Shown piece after piece: positions 20,650-30,381 of a stretch of DNA of 37,816 bases. Source of the DNA: Prochlorococcus sp. AG-463-F15 (GTDB lineage Bacteria > Cyanobacteriota > Cyanobacteriia > PCC-6307 > Cyanobiaceae); contig QCRS01000005.1 in assembly GCA_003211755.1 (NCBI GenBank), positions 1-37,816 of the forward strand, in the 5' to 3' direction. The first letter of the stretch is position 1. Each line of letters opens with the position of its first letter. The translations under genes were made by a program, and so were the position numbers. The notes beneath the pieces were generated by a model. That model saw nothing but the letters and a program-made list of their open reading frames with translations. It had not been told where the DNA came from and did not search any database.

Positions 20650-21333
20650 TTAAATACCCCAAAGGCCCAGCCAATGCTGGATCCACCAACTAGGTTCAAA
20701 TAACCACACGAGCCAAATCCCAACGGAGATGAATGGTGCAAAAGGAAAAGGGACAAGTGGATCTAATTTTTTATTGACCATTCCGATAAAACTAAAAAGA
20801 CCAGCTGATGTGAAAGCTATACACATTGAGATTGCAATACCTTCTATTCCAAGCCATGCTCCCCCCATGGCTGCCACTTTTGCATCTCCATTTCCTAATG
20901 ATTCTTTCTTTAAAACTATTGCTGAAATAATACTAAGAAAATTCATTATTAGTAGTGCTAATATACCTGCCGATAAATGTTCAATTATCAATAAAAATAT
21001 ATTGTCGAAGTTAGTAAATATGGATAGTATTCCCGTTGAAACTATTCCAAGGACTAGTCCAACTTTGCAAACTCCAATCGATATTTGCATTTCTATGAGA
21101 TCTAATATTGAAAGGTATATAAGAAAACCAATTAATACTATGCCGAGAGCAATCCAAATTAATCTAGGAATAGGCTCTAATCTGAATGAGTTTATCTCAA
21201 ATGCCGATAAGACTAAAAGGAGATTCCCTCCAGCAAGTAATAAAGCAAGTGATTTTCTTCTTGCAAAATATTTAATAATAATATTGTTGTTCGTTTGCAA
21301 GATATTTAAATTAAACTTTCTTGCTATCAGCAT
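20650..21333 (-). CDS. A24-family prepilin peptidase-like aspartic protease (no N-terminal methylase domain)
   Basis: [17 protein letters not shown] (GxGD) plus upstream ILDLIEMQI Asp motif; polytopic membrane protein. Confidence 0.8.
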   Translation of the reverse strand: MLIARKFNLNILQTNNNIIIKYFARRKSLALLLAGGNLLLVLSAFEINSFRLEPIPRLIWIALGIVLIGFLIYLSILDLIEMQISIGVCKVGLVLGIVSTGILSIFTNFDNIFLLIIEHLSAGILALLIMNFLSIISAIVLKKESLGNGDAKVAAMGGAWLGIEGIAISMCIAFTSAGLFSFIGMVNKKLDPLVPFPFAPFISVGIWLVWLFEPSWWIQHWLGLWGI

Positions 21334-21532
21334 TCTACCAACTTAAACAAATTATTATAGTATTAAGTAACATAATACTTTTAGTTTTGTAAGAAATTAG
21401 GTAAATATCTTAGAAGATTATCTTTTTGAGAAAGGCACTGTACTTAGCTCTTTAAACTATATTTTTGATAGAATAACCATAACTAGTAAATATTTCGCTT
21501 GCGGAAGAGGATTTGGTTAAATATATATATGA

Positions 21533-22435
21533 TCAACTATTCTTTTTCTTTTCTTCTATCATTCTATGGATGATTGGTGTAAGAATTAGCTCCATTGCAA
21601 ATCCCATTTTACCTCCATTTACAACAATACTTGTAGGACTTGACATGAATGAATCATGTATCATTCCTAAGAGGTATTGAAAGTCAATCCCCCAATTCTC
21701 TCTTGCCCCTTTTCTAAAGTGGATAATTACAAAACTTTCATCTGGAGTTGGAATATTTCTGCATATGAAAGGATTAGAGGTATCGATTGTTGGTATCCTT
21801 TGAAAGTTTATATCTGTAAGACTAAATTGTGGACAAATGTGGTTTATATAATCGGGCATTCTTCGAAGGATTGTATCCACAATTGTTTCCGCTGAATAAC
21901 CTCTCTCTGCATTGTCTCTGTGGATTTTTTGAATCCATTCAAGATTAGTTATTGGTACTACACCTACTAATAGGTCTGCTGCGGAAGCAACATCATAATT
22001 GTCTCCAACTACACCACCATGAAGTCCTTCATAGAAAAGTAAATCAGTTCCACTAGGGATCTCTTCCCATGGAGTGAATTGACCTGGTGCGAGATCTGTC
22101 CCCAAGCGGTTGTTATGTTCTTCTGCCTCTTCTGAACTGTGAAGGTAATAACGCTTTTTGCCACTTCCTGACTTGCCATAAGTTTGGAAAAGTTCTTCTA
22201 ACTTGTCAAAAAGGTTTGCTTCAGGACCAAAATGTGAGAAATTCTCACCTTTTGCTAAAGCATCAGCCATTGCCTGCTTCATTGGCATTCTTTCAAATCG
22301 GTGGTAGCTATCACCTTCTACCACTGCTGGAATGATGTTTTCCCTTGCAAAAATATGCTCGAAGGCTCTTTTTACTGTGCTGGTTCCAGCTCCGGAGGAA
22401 CCCGTAACGGCTACAACCGGGTGACGTTTTGACAT
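21533..22435 (-). CDS. prk: phosphoribulokinase, class I (proteobacterial-type)
   Basis: VAVTGSSGAGTSTVKRAFEHIF, EGDSYHRF, FYEGLHGGVV, WIQKIHRD; matches the CbbP/PrkB-type PRK pattern. Confidence 0.93.
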   Translation of the reverse strand: MSKRHPVVAVTGSSGAGTSTVKRAFEHIFARENIIPAVVEGDSYHRFERMPMKQAMADALAKGENFSHFGPEANLFDKLEELFQTYGKSGSGKKRYYLHSSEEAEEHNNRLGTDLAPGQFTPWEEIPSGTDLLFYEGLHGGVVGDNYDVASAADLLVGVVPITNLEWIQKIHRDNAERGYSAETIVDTILRRMPDYINHICPQFSLTDINFQRIPTIDTSNPFICRNIPTPDESFVIIHFRKGARENWGIDFQYLLGMIHDSFMSSPTSIVVNGGKMGFAMELILTPIIHRMIEEKKKNS

Positions 22436-22529
22436 CGACGTTCAATTAACAGTCCATGAGATTTTCGCAGGTCATCCGACGATCTGCTGATTTCGTGAAG
22501 AGAGGTCTTTTTTTTTGTCAAATTATGGC

Positions 22530-23603
22530 TCATATCGCTTTTTGCAATTCTTTTCCAATTTTTCTACAACCGACTTCAACACAATCATTATTCATTAGGT
22601 CTCTTGTTCTTATCCCTTCATCGAGCACCTTGTTAACGGCTTGTTCTAAGGAATCTGCAGCTTTTGTTTCCTTAAGACCAATCCTGAGCATCATTGCTGC
22701 TGAGAGAACCATTGCCAGCGGATTAGCTATGTCAAGTCCTGCAATATCAGGGGCAGAGCCATGCACAGGTTCATATACTCCAGGTCCATCAATACTTAAT
22801 GAGGCTGAAGGCAACATTCCAATCGATCCTGTAAGCATCGCGGCTTCGTCGCTCAAAATGTCTCCGAAGAGGTTGCTTGTGAGAATTACATCGAATTGTC
22901 GGGGATTTCTTATTAATTGCATGGCTGCATTGTCTACATATAAATGATTTATTTCCACATCTTCATTCTTTTTAGATAGTTTCTCAACTTCATCTCTCCA
23001 TAATTGACTTACATCTAAAACATTAGCCTTGTCAACTGAACAGATTCTTCTATTTCTATTTCTTGCTAACTCAAAGGCTATTTCTGCAATACGTTGTATT
23101 TCATTGCTCGAGTAAGTCATAGTATTAAATGCTCTCTCCCCACTATCTATTTCGATTCGTCCTTTGGGTTTACCGAAATAAATGCCACCAGTTAGTTCTC
23201 TTACAACAATCAAGTCGACTCCCTTTATTACCTCTGCCTTTAGGCTGCTTGATTCAATTAGAGATGGCAGTATTTTAATAGGTCTAATATTTGCAAATAG
23301 ATCTAACTTTGCTCGTAATTCGAGTAAACCTGTTTCAGGCCTTTTATCTCTTGGGAGTGAATCATACTTAGGATTGCCAATTGCAGCTAGAAGAACTGCG
23401 TCAGATTTCTTACAGGCTTCAAGTGTTTTATCGGGCAATGGCTCACCAGTGAAATCGATAGCGGAACCTCCAAATAGTTGTTCATCAAATATCAATTGAA
23501 AGCCATGTTTCTGGCTAATTATTTCAAGTAGTTCCTTTGTAACTTCAGTGATTTCGGGACCAATCCCATCACCCGGCAATATAACTATGTGATGTTTTCT
23601 CAT
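22530..23603 (-). CDS. leuB: 3-isopropylmalate dehydrogenase
   Basis: ILPGDGIGPEI, VRELTGGIYFG, TSNLFGDILSDEAAMLTGSIGMLPSAS. Confidence 0.97.
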   Translation of the reverse strand: MRKHHIVILPGDGIGPEITEVTKELLEIISQKHGFQLIFDEQLFGGSAIDFTGEPLPDKTLEACKKSDAVLLAAIGNPKYDSLPRDKRPETGLLELRAKLDLFANIRPIKILPSLIESSSLKAEVIKGVDLIVVRELTGGIYFGKPKGRIEIDSGERAFNTMTYSSNEIQRIAEIAFELARNRNRRICSVDKANVLDVSQLWRDEVEKLSKKNEDVEINHLYVDNAAMQLIRNPRQFDVILTSNLFGDILSDEAAMLTGSIGMLPSASLSIDGPGVYEPVHGSAPDIAGLDIANPLAMVLSAAMMLRIGLKETKAADSLEQAVNKVLDEGIRTRDLMNNDCVEVGCRKIGKELQKAI

Positions 23604-23636
23604 TAGTAACGTTTAAATATGTGGCTACCTTTGAGA

Positions 23637-24680
23637 TTACTCAGAGGCTGCTCGACTTATGTCTCTAATGGTTTTAGCTAATTCAGGAAGTCTTTTGAAG
23701 CTTGCAGCACATCTGAGCCATAGCCTATTTGGAATAGCAGGGAAACCACTGATAATTTCATTGTCTGCGATGTCAGCATGAATGCCACATTTGGAGCTTG
23801 CAATGACCCGATTGCCTACATGGACACGATTACCTACCCCAACTTGTCCTGCAAGGATTACACCATCGCCTAGTTGTGCCCCTCCAGCTATCCCTACCTG
23901 TGCTGCCATTGCACATCCTTTTCCTGTCGTTACTCCGTGGCCTATTTGTACAAGGTTGTCGATCTTAGTCCCTGCCCCTATCCTCGTTTCTCCTACTGCA
24001 GGTCTATCAACAGTAGACCCACAACCAATTTCAACATCGCTTTCAATTATCACAATCCCTGTTTGAGGCATTTTGTACCAACCATTTGAGGTTGGTACGA
24101 ATCCGAAACCTTCAGAACCAATAACAGCGTTCGAATGGATTGTTGTTCTTTTCCCAAGATTTGATGATGTATGTATTACGCAGTTGGCATGTAATTCACT
24201 GTCTTCATCAATTAGGACATTTGCATAGATAACCACACCTGGATGAATAATGCTTCTATTTCCTATCTCACAGTTGTTCCCTATAGATACATGTGCACCT
24301 ATGGATACTTTATTACCAATCAAGACATTCTCACCTAATACTGCTGTTGGGTGAATCCCCTCTGGTGGACGTTCCCTTGGATTGAGTAAGGAAAGAGATT
24401 CTGCAAATGCAAGTCTTGGATTTTTCAGAACCGCCCAAGAAATACCAATTTCGGATGCTTTCTGTATTAATTCTGGCTGAGGAGGTAATAGTACTGCTCC
24501 AGCTTTAGATTCACTAAGCTGTGATTTAAGTGAACTTTCTTGTTCTAGGAAAGTGAGTTGGCTTGAACTCGCATTTTCCAAGGAGGCACCAGTTAATAAT
24601 TCTGGATCCTTTCCAAGATAATGTTCTTGCAATTCAGCTTTGCCTCTTTCAAGATTGAAAATTAATTGACTGAAAAGCAT
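23637..24680 (-). CDS. lpxD: UDP-3-O-(3-hydroxymyristoyl)glucosamine N-acyltransferase
   Basis: Hexapeptide repeats; [32 protein letters not shown]. Confidence 0.95.
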   Translation of the reverse strand: MLFSQLIFNLERGKAELQEHYLGKDPELLTGASLENASSSQLTFLEQESSLKSQLSESKAGAVLLPPQPELIQKASEIGISWAVLKNPRLAFAESLSLLNPRERPPEGIHPTAVLGENVLIGNKVSIGAHVSIGNNCEIGNRSIIHPGVVIYANVLIDEDSELHANCVIHTSSNLGKRTTIHSNAVIGSEGFGFVPTSNGWYKMPQTGIVIIESDVEIGCGSTVDRPAVGETRIGAGTKIDNLVQIGHGVTTGKGCAMAAQVGIAGGAQLGDGVILAGQVGVGNRVHVGNRVIASSKCGIHADIADNEIISGFPAIPNRLWLRCAASFKRLPELAKTIRDISRAASE

Positions 24681-24719
24681 GGTAAAAAAGTTGGCGGGTA
24701 AATACTTAGTAGAGTTTTG

Positions 24720-25820
24720 TTAAAGGAGTAATTCTTTTGTAAGTACTAGTACGTCCCTATGGATAACAACAGGGGATGGAGAGGAGTCAGTGGCTATAGA
24801 GCTTTTTAATGAGTTATTAATGAAATCACTACTCATTGAACTGATTCCTCTTGCAATCTCTTTTGATTTGGTATTAATCATTCTCACGGGTTGATTAGCT
24901 GAAAAGGTACCTTCTATTTTCTTCACTCCAACAAGTAGAACAGAGGCTCCTCGGTTTTGAATTGCTTCGCAAGCTCCATCATCAAGATAGATAGTACCAA
25001 GAGGCTTCAAAGCATGGGCTAGCCAACTCTTTCGATTTCCAATTGGTGTTGGATGTGGATGGAAAACTGTTCCCCCACGAGAACCTTTCAGGAGTTCTCC
25101 TAATAACTCAGGATTACGCCCATCTGCTAGATGCACAGTAATACCACTAGCGGTGGCAATACGGGCAGAAGTTAGCTTGGTTGTTATCCCCCCGGTACCC
25201 CAATCACTTACTTTTTTGTTCATTTCCTCTAAGGGTTTTATTTCTCTTGGGTGATGGACATCTGAAATTGGCTTGGCCTTCGTATTTATTCTTGGATCTG
25301 AAGAATACAAACGATCAACGTCTGTAAGCAGTATTAGTTGGTCTGCGGAAACAGCCGTAGCAACTAGTGCTGAGAGGGTGTCATTGTCTCCATATCTAAG
25401 TTCCTCTGAAGAGAGAGAGTCATTTTCATTTACTACTGGAACAATTCCCCAAGCCAATAATTTCTTAAAGGTCATCGAAGCATTGCGATAGCTCAGTCTT
25501 GAACTCAAATCTGCACGTGTAAGTAATATTTGAGCAACGTTGTATCCGTAAACCTTCATAGCTTTTTCATACAATCCCATTAGGTGAACTTGTCCAACTG
25601 CAGCAGCTGCTTGCAAATTTGTCATATCTTCTGGACGTTCTTTTATTCCTAGGCGGTCACATCCAACGCCTACTGCCCCACTTGTGACCACAATCACGCT
25701 ATCGCCTCTTTTTTTACTTGCGGCAATACAAGAGCTATAGCTATTAATGATTTCTTCAGTTGAGCGATCAGCAATCCCTCTCAGGAGGCTTGTACCTATT
25801 TTGACAACCCAAAGAGTCAT
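24720..25820 (-). CDS. proB: glutamate 5-kinase
   Basis: [56 protein letters not shown]-terminal PUA-like region. Confidence 0.96.
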   Translation of the reverse strand: MTLWVVKIGTSLLRGIADRSTEEIINSYSSCIAASKKRGDSVIVVTSGAVGVGCDRLGIKERPEDMTNLQAAAAVGQVHLMGLYEKAMKVYGYNVAQILLTRADLSSRLSYRNASMTFKKLLAWGIVPVVNENDSLSSEELRYGDNDTLSALVATAVSADQLILLTDVDRLYSSDPRINTKAKPISDVHHPREIKPLEEMNKKVSDWGTGGITTKLTSARIATASGITVHLADGRNPELLGELLKGSRGGTVFHPHPTPIGNRKSWLAHALKPLGTIYLDDGACEAIQNRGASVLLVGVKKIEGTFSANQPVRMINTKSKEIARGISSMSSDFINNSLKSSIATDSSPSPVVIHRDVLVLTKELLL

Positions 25821-26326
25821 GATGTGCTAGTTCCTAAAAGTCGTGCGATTCTGTGTTCAAGAAGTTGGGTGGTGTTTCTCTTGCATGGTTCTCCGCTCGG
25901 ACCTAATGGCCAAATTAAAACTGTATAAAGACCTAATCGATTTCCTACAAGCACATCTGTAAAAATCCTATCCCCTAAAATTGCAATTTGCCTTGGATCT
26001 AGTTGAAGATTGTGTTGTACTTTACGTAGTGCACCTTTAGTTGGCTTGGCTGCTCTATAAGTGAAATTAATATTTAATTGTTTTGCTATAGATTCAATTC
26101 TTTTCTTAGAAGGATTGTTGCTTAAAAGGTGCAGTGAAAAATCTTTTTGAGCATCTTTAACCCAGTTTATGACTGAATTGTGCAAAATGATTTCATGTCT
26201 GGTTATTAGGGTTCCATCAACATCAAGAACTAAAGCCTTGATCCCAATAGATAACAAACGTTCAATTGGAAGATGCGGAATGCTTAAGCCTGGTTCCCAA
26301 TTTGGCTTAAGCAATTTCTGGCGCAT
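25817..26326 (-). CDS. YqeG-family HAD IIIA-type phosphatase
   Basis: [46 protein letters not shown]. Confidence 0.92.
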   Translation of the reverse strand: MRQKLLKPNWEPGLSIPHLPIERLLSIGIKALVLDVDGTLITRHEIILHNSVINWVKDAQKDFSLHLLSNNPSKKRIESIAKQLNINFTYRAAKPTKGALRKVQHNLQLDPRQIAILGDRIFTDVLVGNRLGLYTVLIWPLGPSGEPCKRNTTQLLEHRIARLLGTSTS

Positions 26327-26883
26327 TAGTCTGTTAGCTCCCTATCTTCTAGTTCACTTTCGATTAATGGTTGAATCTTGTCGAATTCTTCACCTTCAAC
26401 AAGAGTCGCTTGCCCATCTTTCAACTTTCCTACAACAAAAAAGGGATCAAGAGGTATATAAAGTCCATATTCCTCTTCTTCAGCTCGAAAACTCACTAGA
26501 AGTTCGTAAGTCTCTGAGTCGTCCTCAACATCTTCTTCTTCAAGTTCTTCAGGGTCTGGCTCGTCCAATTCACCAGTAACAGTAAGTGTTACTGCTGAAC
26601 GAACCAAAGTTAGATCATGTTCTTGGAGAACAACGTCAGCTACAGCGAGTATTGGCTCACTGCTTGAAATGGTTTCAATAAGTTCAGGGTCACCCTCTTC
26701 AGCTAATCGGAACAGCGAAACAGGTGTATCGACAGGCGTAAGAAGAGCATATTCACAGTTATCAATTGGGATTAGCTGTTCAAGGAAACATAGCAATGCG
26801 CTTCCATTGCTACCTCTTACTAGGACTGTTGGCACTTCGCCATTGTTGTTTGAATCTTCTACAGCCATCGATTCGTAGTTCAT
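26326..26883 (-). CDS. DUF3727/DUF1292-like acidic protein
   Basis: Tandem acidic half-domains; EEEDVEDDSETYELLVSFRAEEEEYGLYIPLDPFFVV resembles YrzB/DUF1292. Confidence 0.7.
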   Translation of the reverse strand: MNYESMAVEDSNNNGEVPTVLVRGSNGSALLCFLEQLIPIDNCEYALLTPVDTPVSLFRLAEEGDPELIETISSSEPILAVADVVLQEHDLTLVRSAVTLTVTGELDEPDPEELEEEDVEDDSETYELLVSFRAEEEEYGLYIPLDPFFVVGKLKDGQATLVEGEEFDKIQPLIESELEDRELTD

Positions 26884-26903
26884 CTTGCTCAGGATCTAGC
26901 ATC

Positions 26904-27386
26904 TCAGTTCACTTGCCCTATTGGATATGCCGGCGTTTGCACTGGTTTAAGTTCTGGGCCTTCTCTTAGCCATTGTTCTAGCAGCAGGGCTGCTGCAGCA
27001 CTATCGAGTCGGCCAGTTCGATCATTTTGAAGTTTGTACTTTTGTGCAGCTGCCCAACTTGTGCTGTGCTCATTAATCCAGGCCATTGGTAAACCAAGAG
27101 CTTTGGCAATTCTTTTTCCATATTTTTCACAATAGATTGACTGCTTGGTTGGGGCTCCCAGGTCATTGAGAGGAAGACCTATTAAAAGACCCTTAACATT
27201 TCTGCTCTGACAGTGATTTTCTATCATCTCTAGGTCTTCCTCAAAACTTTTACGCTGAACGGCAGGGAGACTAGATATTGTGATTCCTAGAGGATCACAG
27301 CCAGCAAGACCAATTCTTTTACGGCCAACATCTAGACTTAATACAGATTTAGGTATTGGTTTAATAACTGCAGTCGTCTTTTTCAA
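26904..27386 (-). CDS. ruvX: Holliday junction resolvase-like / pre-16S rRNA nuclease YqgF
   Basis: [40 protein letters not shown]. Confidence 0.94.
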   Translation of the reverse strand: MKKTTAVIKPIPKSVLSLDVGRKRIGLAGCDPLGITISSLPAVQRKSFEEDLEMIENHCQSRNVKGLLIGLPLNDLGAPTKQSIYCEKYGKRIAKALGLPMAWINEHSTSWAAAQKYKLQNDRTGRLDSAAAALLLEQWLREGPELKPVQTPAYPIGQVN

Positions 27387-27388
27387 TG

Positions 27389-28429
27389 CTATGGATAAGG
27401 GAGAGGAGGATTTTGGGGGTTTAATGGCCCTAGCATTGACCTAAGCTGCTTTGTCCTATTTAGTATTCTTTTGCTATCTTGACGCCGCCAGAGACTTCTA
27501 CCTAAGAGTATTGTTTCATCTAAATGCACCCAACCAAGACCACTAAGAAAGTTTGTTAAATATTCATCTTCTCTGGATGTTTCTAGAATTAAATTATTTC
27601 CTTTTCTAATTAAATTATTTAATATACCTGGAAGAACAATTGATATTCTTTCATCCCATGCAAGATCTCTCAATAATTCAATTGTTAATTGACCTTCAGA
27701 CCAATTTCGACATATTAAACCAGCTATAGCATTAGGCTTGTCTTTATTCTTAGGAATCAGTACTCCACTATAATCTCTATTTGATAGCAACAAGTCTCTC
27801 CATTGATGATCAATAAGTTGCCTTAAATGACTAGACTCACTAGCTTGTTGGAGCCGCAACAAATGATGTGCATTTACTTTATTTAGTTCTTGCCATTCAA
27901 AATCTTTGTACCACTCTTCTGTTGAATCTTCCCTTGTGTGATTTTGGATAAGGTTAGGCGGTGACCAGCAATTAAAAAATTTTAATGGTTGGAAGCCAAA
28001 ATCTCGAATAATATCAAGCTGATCCTTTTCAGTTGCTTTGCATTTGATTAACCAGCTTTGTGTCCTTAGATTTTCAGACTCTAAAACCTTAGCTATTAGA
28101 TTTTGTCTGATAAAAGTGTAAGAATATTCCTCTGGACATAAAAGCAATTCGGGGAAGCTTAACGTCCAGCATGTTCCGCGTAAATTGAAGGGTCTAATTA
28201 CTAATAAGGCTATTGGCTTTTCATTCTCAAGGGCCAATAAACAATTAGGGTTTCTAAGTGGAACCAGATCTGAAATCTTTTTTTCTAATTTTGATAGCCA
28301 ACTACGAAAAAGCATTAACTGAAGCCAGCCAAGTCGATTAGAAGGTTTGAGGGAGGTAAGCATGGATATGTGTCGCATATTTAGCGATTCCACGCGAAGA
28401 GGGCTATTCGATACCTCGTTCACGTCCAC
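27389..28429 (-). CDS. GNAT-like hypothetical protein
   Basis: 346-aa ORF with GNAT-like fold hints; directly upstream of ruvX. Confidence 0.6.
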   Translation of the reverse strand: MDVNEVSNSPLRVESLNMRHISMLTSLKPSNRLGWLQLMLFRSWLSKLEKKISDLVPLRNPNCLLALENEKPIALLVIRPFNLRGTCWTLSFPELLLCPEEYSYTFIRQNLIAKVLESENLRTQSWLIKCKATEKDQLDIIRDFGFQPLKFFNCWSPPNLIQNHTREDSTEEWYKDFEWQELNKVNAHHLLRLQQASESSHLRQLIDHQWRDLLLSNRDYSGVLIPKNKDKPNAIAGLICRNWSEGQLTIELLRDLAWDERISIVLPGILNNLIRKGNNLILETSREDEYLTNFLSGLGWVHLDETILLGRSLWRRQDSKRILNRTKQLRSMLGPLNPQNPPLPYP

Positions 28430-28484
28430 TCCATGATTCTTGTGATCAATCTATCCACATCAGAAGATTTTGCTTTTAGTTTGT

Positions 28485-29702
28485 TTAGCAAGGTCTAACT
28501 AGTACAAGAGGTGTTTGTTCATTTGCATTGCCCGCAGGGTTCTTGCGTAAAGCTTTTTGTAAAAAAGCTTTCTTGCAATTTCGACTTGCCGCAAGAATTT
28601 TCACTCTACCTAGATCATTCACATCAACTATGGCAACATTAATTCCCAGTATTTTTGAAAGCATTTCACATATTTTCCTAGGTTCCTTAGGTCCAAGGAC
28701 AATAGTTTGGTCATAAGGGGGGGTTGTGCCAGTGATGTCATCAATTAACCTGGCTTGATCACCTGCAATTCTATAAAAGAGTCCCTTTATTCCAATGCAT
28801 TTTCCTGCCAGTCCAATTAGGAATGAAAGGAGGATTCTTGAAGGCCCTACTATATCTATTAGTGTTTGTAGCCCACAGGCAGTTGCGAGACTACTTGTTG
28901 GGTGGAATCCACGGCATAAAAGCTTCGAAACAAATCCCGGATTTACAGTGCTTGGATGTAAATAGCGACCTTGCATTATTGCTAGTGGTGTCTCACCTAT
29001 TGTGAGGACATCTCCAGGTTTAACTATAGAACTTACATAGGTACTCATTACCTCAATAATATCATCATTGGTCCCAAGTATATGTGTCTTAATAGGTAGC
29101 AATTGAAAGTGTTTATATTGTTGGAAATATGCCTTTTTATTTGTTAGTGGAGCAGGTCTTTGTAGAGGAATTACAGCCCCTTGCTGCATTTCTAGCCTTC
29201 CAAAGGGTCCATAATTAACCCAATCAATATTGATCCAGATATTCTCAACGATGGATATTGAACTTAAAGAGTCAGAGTCATATAAGTCCAACTTGACATA
29301 AGCACGTGTATGTTTTTTGGATTTAATTATATAGGCTTGCCAGTAATTGTCTTTTCGTGGATCTTCATCAGGGTGATAAGTAGTTATACTTGTCCTAGTA
29401 TTGATTTCGTTCACTCCTTCCTTGCCTAATAATATTGGTCTTATTTCAAGTTCAGGAACCATTACTTCCATTCTTGAATGCGGGTTACTAATCTCAATCC
29501 ATCCAGCAACTTGTATACCATAATCTGTTTTTGTGATATCCCAGTCGCATGTCTTCAATTTAAGAGGAGAGGAAGGTCTTAATCGATGATTGAGTTCTAT
29601 CCAGAAAATAAGAATACCGAGAAATATTAGAGGCCAAGTTAAGCTTGGTATATCAATAGTTGATTTGATTCCTTGTATTATTTCTTGTGGAGTAATCGAC
29701 AT
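28485..29702 (-). CDS. membrane-anchored CofE-like (F420-0:gamma-glutamyl ligase-related) protein
   Basis: N-terminal TM; SSIVKPGDVLTIGETPLAIMQGRY and VAIVDVNDLGRVKILAAS resemble CofE GDVLVV..K..GR and D..GR segments. Confidence 0.6.
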   Translation of the reverse strand: MSITPQEIIQGIKSTIDIPSLTWPLIFLGILIFWIELNHRLRPSSPLKLKTCDWDITKTDYGIQVAGWIEISNPHSRMEVMVPELEIRPILLGKEGVNEINTRTSITTYHPDEDPRKDNYWQAYIIKSKKHTRAYVKLDLYDSDSLSSISIVENIWINIDWVNYGPFGRLEMQQGAVIPLQRPAPLTNKKAYFQQYKHFQLLPIKTHILGTNDDIIEVMSTYVSSIVKPGDVLTIGETPLAIMQGRYLHPSTVNPGFVSKLLCRGFHPTSSLATACGLQTLIDIVGPSRILLSFLIGLAGKCIGIKGLFYRIAGDQARLIDDITGTTPPYDQTIVLGPKEPRKICEMLSKILGINVAIVDVNDLGRVKILAASRNCKKAFLQKALRKNPAGNANEQTPLVLVRPC

Positions 29703-29757
29703 ATCAAAAATGGGCTGAAAAATTAGTTAAATATACATTAGGATTTTTATTGAGTTA

Positions 29758-30312
29758 CTAGCGTGGATTCGTGTAGCCCTCTTTTTCTGGTTCGCTGTTG
29801 TATTCATTGAGCTTTTTGATTTGTATAGAAAATGAGGGTTGATCAAGACCTGTTGCCAGACTGATTGCCTTGTTAATTGCTTCTATAGGCACTTGTCCAT
29901 CCTCGTCCAATAAAACTTCACCTTGACCATTGAGCACAACGACTTGTGGAATATTGCCACGCCAGTAAAAAGCTTCTTGTCTAGGATCGTTGCTTTCAAT
30001 GCCTTGAAGTTCATCAGTGGTAATTGGTATCAAATCTATAGTTGACTTCCAAAGGAGCTTTAAAGCTGAAACTACTGGAGCAAATGCTTTACTTGTTGCA
30101 CTGTCATCTAAGTAGTAGACAATTACACTAGTTCTCTTCTTATCAAGTGAACTAGAGATTTTGTTAGGGGGTGGTACTAAGGAACCATTGCCGGCATAGA
30201 TGGGAAATATATTGCCGTCATAGCTATTTGTTTCTCTTGCTGCCTTTGCTCCATTGGCAAATAAAAGTATGCTGAGGCTGATAATTAATATTGAAGTGAG
30301 CAGTTGAGACAT
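29758..30312 (-). CDS. secreted/thylakoid thioredoxin-fold-like protein lacking CxxC
   Basis: Signal peptide ending GAKA; VIVYYLDDSATSKAFAPVVSALK ... GNIPQVVVLNGQGEVLLDEDGQ (cis-Pro-like IPQ). Confidence 0.65.
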   Translation of the reverse strand: MSQLLTSILIISLSILLFANGAKAARETNSYDGNIFPIYAGNGSLVPPPNKISSSLDKKRTSVIVYYLDDSATSKAFAPVVSALKLLWKSTIDLIPITTDELQGIESNDPRQEAFYWRGNIPQVVVLNGQGEVLLDEDGQVPIEAINKAISLATGLDQPSFSIQIKKLNEYNSEPEKEGYTNPR

Positions 30313-30381
30313 TTTAAAAAGAGGGTTGAGATCAGTTGGAAGATTATCTATTCTGTTCGGTAAAAAACCGAAAAAGCTTTT

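Noticed and set aside
20625-20756. N-terminal extension of accD in the ORF track
   Set aside because: AccD begins [11 protein letters not shown]; the extension overlaps the prepilin peptidase gene and is out of family.
20729-21346. 205-aa + strand ORF antisense to the prepilin peptidase
   Set aside because: The minus-strand frame has a coherent A24 motif and TM pattern; the + frame is its shadow.
22456-22947. 163-aa + strand ORF antisense to leuB
   Set aside because: Overlaps the conserved leuB C-terminus; no recognisable domain.
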